A stretch of 64,000 bases of DNA. It comes from Agelaius tricolor (taxonomy: Eukaryota > Chordata > Aves > Passeriformes > Icteridae). The stretch covers positions 75,867,381-75,931,380 of the forward strand of contig JALJCS010000001.1 in the NCBI GenBank assembly GCA_023055355.1, written 5' to 3'. The position numbers and the translations under genes were made by a program. Of the stretch, positions 61,355-64,000 are shown piece by piece; position 1 is the first letter of the stretch, and each line of letters begins with the position of its first letter. Under the pieces are notes generated by a model, which had not been told where the DNA came from, did no database searches, and worked only from the letters and a program-made list of their open reading frames with translations.

Positions 61355-61815
61355 TAGACACAGAATCACAGAATTACAGAAACAGAGAATTAAAGAATCA
61401 AAGAATGGTAAAGGCCATTTTGTCCATTTTCCCTAACCAAGAATATGCACACAACTTTTGAATACTCTAGGAAGAGAGATACAACCTCTTTGGACAACCT
61501 ATGTCAGAGCTCGGCCACTCACACAGAGAAAAAGTATTTTCTGATGCTCATGAAGACCATTCTTTGTTTCAGTTTGTGCTACTGAAGAGAGTTTCTTTCT
61601 CTCTCTCTCTCTCTTCTTTACACCCTTCGTTCTGGTATTTATATACATTATTAAAATCCCTTCCCTCCATCCCTTCTCTTTTACAAGCTGAAAAGTCACA
61701 GTGTCTCAGCCTTTCCCTATATAAATGTGCTCCAATCCTTTAATCACATTACTTGGACTCACTCCAGTATGTCCATGTCTCTCTTGTTTTGGGGAGACCA
61801 TGACTGGATACAGTA
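61355..61815 (-). mobile_element. Old CR1 LINE 3'-end relic (antisense)
   Basis: The left end has degenerate tail repeats ('acagaatcacagaattacag' at 61360-61379 and 'agaatcaaagaatgg' at 61394-61408). This is followed by blocks equivalent to the CR1 3' end read backwards: 'ggccattttgtcca', 'gacaacctatgtcagagctc' (61493-61512), 'cactcacacagagaaaaag' and, near 61765-61812, 'ctccagtatgtccatgtctc', which corresponds to the 'ctccagtttttcaatgtctt'-like part of CR1. Interrupted by a (TC)n run at 61597-61614. Strongly diverged. Confidence 0.78.
61597..61614. repeat. (TC)n dinucleotide run
   Basis: About nine TC units inside the CR1 relic. Confidence 0.9.
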
Positions 61816-62908
61816 AAATAAATCAAAACCAAGAAAAGTTGTAAAAGATAAGGTAAAGTTTGAAGTCAAGTATGCAAAAACAAAAAAGTAAGGACAGTCT
61901 ACTTTTCCTCAGGCAATGTCAATTCAGCCTGAATGCAAGTATACAATAAAGTCGTGAATTAAATGTTTGCCTATTACATCTATAATGAAAATAGAACTAA
62001 AAACAACCAAACCAAACCAAAAAAAAGCCCAAAAGAATGGCAAAATCTAATTTAAGTTGCCAGCAGTTTCATACTGTCATCCTATGCTACTGCATGTCAG
62101 AAACTGAAGTAAAACCAACATAAACAACTTCTGTGAGTTTTTTGTGATATGTAGAAAATTCAAGCATGTGAATTACCAGCTTCTGCTTGTGCTGTGTAGG
62201 GAATATTCAGATCTCAGGTTTTGAAACTTGTGGAAGAACTCAATATAAGTTTGTTAACCAATTTACAGATGAATACTAGGTGTCTCCTGCAGCATTTTTC
62301 CCCAAGTTAGTGCTTAGATTTTCTGTAAAGCAAATGGATGAAAGGAGATGTCTGTTTTTAAAAGAGGAGATGTTTGTAGCCTGACTTTAGGCACTTGATA
62401 TTCCTTCATGCTTTCACCCCTACCTGTTTTCTTTATTTAGAACAAATTTAGATGACTTCAACACTTTTGGAATGACTGATTCAGATACATGAAGGAAATA
62501 TATCTCACTTACACTGCCAGGGTTTTATCCATAATTTTCAGCTTTCCAAAGATGCTGGCTTAAAATTCAGTGGCTCTATTGTTCCGGGGATAGGGAGGCT
62601 TATGGCTTATTATTTCCTGAAGTCAACAGCCTCCAAGTTATCTCAAATGGGCCATAAGTCTAGGAAGAAATTAATCAGTACTCCAAAATATAACTCAAAG
62701 GAGATATCTTAGTTAAATTGTATCATGTCTCTGAATGTCTCAAATCTGCCATATAGTTAGAAACAGGGGTTGTAGTTGTGGTAGTGAAAATCTTGACATT
62801 TTTAGACAGTTAAATACTGAACACATACTTTGTCTTTCCTAAGGCTTCAAAGAGACTTTCACCTCTGTCAGAGGATTACAATGATTTTTGTGTAATGTTT
62901 TTCCAGGA
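61816..62908. other. Non-coding stretch, nothing recognised
   Basis: Unique-looking AT-rich DNA with an AACC/A-rich patch at 62003-62028. No gene or repeat family is recognised. Confidence 0.55.
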
Positions 62909-63100
62909 TCATATATATTTATATATGTTCGTGTTCATGCATGTTCATACATACATATATACAAATATACATATATGTATATATATATGCATGTTCATGC
63001 ATACATATGCATACATAGTCACAGAAACATATATGTATGCATCTGCATAAACATATGTGTGCTTGTGTAAGGGTGTATGTATGTATGAAAATGTATATAA
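62909..63100. repeat. Compound TATA/ATAC/ATGT microsatellite
   Basis: About 190 bp of alternating purine-pyrimidine DNA, with blocks of (TA)n, (CATA)n and (TATG)n and the recurring word GTTCATGCAT (62933-62942 and 62993-63002). The Tyr/Ile/His/Cys-rich frames on both strands here are the repeat translated. Confidence 0.93.
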
Positions 63101-64000
63101 ATAGCTTTGCAAATAGCATTTTATTCAAATTTTTTGGTGGCTTGAGTTAATGAGTGGTTGGAATTTTGGCAGGTCCCATTGGAGCAAGGATCCAGTGCTC
63201 ATAAAACCAAGAAAAATTCTGGAATCCCATCTAAAAATGGACCTTTTGTGGCATGTCTCAAATTATTGTTACATATGATCCATAAGTTCTGCTGAAAAAA
63301 TCATAAAAACTGGAAGGCAAAATTATTAATGAAAATCACATTCTATTTAAAGCTGGTGGTTTGGCATTATTGAAAAACTATGTGATTTCAGACTACAACA
63401 ATTTTCACTTACCCATTTCGTGACAATTTCTTTTGATTATATCTAGTCAGGAGCAATTCCCATTTTTATTTTCTGAAAATTTCTGTCTTTTTTTTTTTTT
63501 GACAACAATGTAGTCTGTGGGAATGAATAATGGGCAGAGTTAGATTTCCCTAAGTAGTCTGTTAGCACTTTTGTATGCTGCTGCATTCAACGTTTTAGAA
63601 TCCTGCCTGAGAACCACCATGTATAAGTAACTTGCTCTCCTATGCTCTCTATATTTAGTAAAGAAGCTTGTTTGGAACCCCACTGTGCCCATGTGGTTTC
63701 TATATATAATTTGGTTGTATAATGAGAGGCAAAGCATCCCATAACATGCCCGATGTTGCACAGGACACAAATGAAGATGCTCTCTGCTGCCAATGGTTTA
63801 GTGTCCAACATCTCCAGCTTGAGGGTTTCTCTGCTGGATGGAGCCCCAGCTCCATATGGAGCTCTGCAGCTGCCAGAGGGCTCCTTCACAGGCACTGCTC
63901 CCTGCATATGCAGCTCATTATGGGGCTGTGGCCCAAAAGACATACATGAGAAAGAAAACAAAGACGAGAGGAGGGAATACACACATTTCAGTTGGCATAT
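63101..64000. other. Non-coding stretch at the window end
   Basis: No recognisable gene. A T-run lies at 63488-63500. Frames of 76-131 codons (63540-63982) overlap on both strands in a slightly GC-richer patch and show no known domain. Confidence 0.5.

Noticed and set aside
62888..63128. Tyr/Ile/Cys-rich frames on both strands
   Set aside because: Low-complexity translation of the compound microsatellite.

Overview
This 64 kb window looks like non-coding nuclear DNA from a bird, either intergenic or inside a very long intron. It is AT-rich and CpG-poor by eye. It has no open reading frame with a recognisable cellular protein domain, no tRNA or rRNA, and no bacterial-style operon. The organism call rests on chicken-repeat-1 (CR1) LINE fragments. 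Several end in the typical CR1 3' tail of short 'ttctatgatt'-like repeats, and their wording is that of avian CR1s. A neoavian or passerine bird is plausible, but I cannot fix the species.

Layout: 1-6.75 kb holds two sense CR1 fragments (about 1945-2306 and 2690-3095) in otherwise unrecognised sequence. 6.75-24.6 kb is mostly unique AT-rich sequence with two antisense CR1 3' ends (6753-6960, 19575-19865), a (GGGAT)n array at 18.1 kb and a perfect 15-bp hairpin at 13.2 kb. 24.6-26.15 kb is the longest element, a CR1 with a broken reverse-transcriptase frame. 31.4-34.8 kb holds a younger-looking sense CR1 (32.86-33.40 kb) between two older antisense CR1/L3-like relics (31.40 and 34.30 kb). 34.8-57.8 kb is mostly unique; it includes a palindromic amniote-repeat-like piece (36.8 kb), stretches that look like conserved non-coding elements (44.3, 44.7, 51.05-51.64 and 54.1 kb) and a MIR-like SINE relic (54.3 kb). 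57.8-64 kb has an antisense CR1 internal fragment, a possible conserved block (59.5-60 kb), a further antisense CR1 relic (61.36 kb) and a compound AT/ATGT microsatellite (62.9 kb).

No genes act together here. The most plausible function is regulatory: blocks rich in ATTA/TAAT homeodomain-type cores and without repeat character could be enhancers of a distant developmental gene. That is inferred from sequence texture only and needs a multi-species alignment. I found no convincing new biological system. The best leads are the candidate conserved blocks, the 33-nt perfect hairpin, the ancient CR1/L3 relics, and small structural oddities inside repeats.
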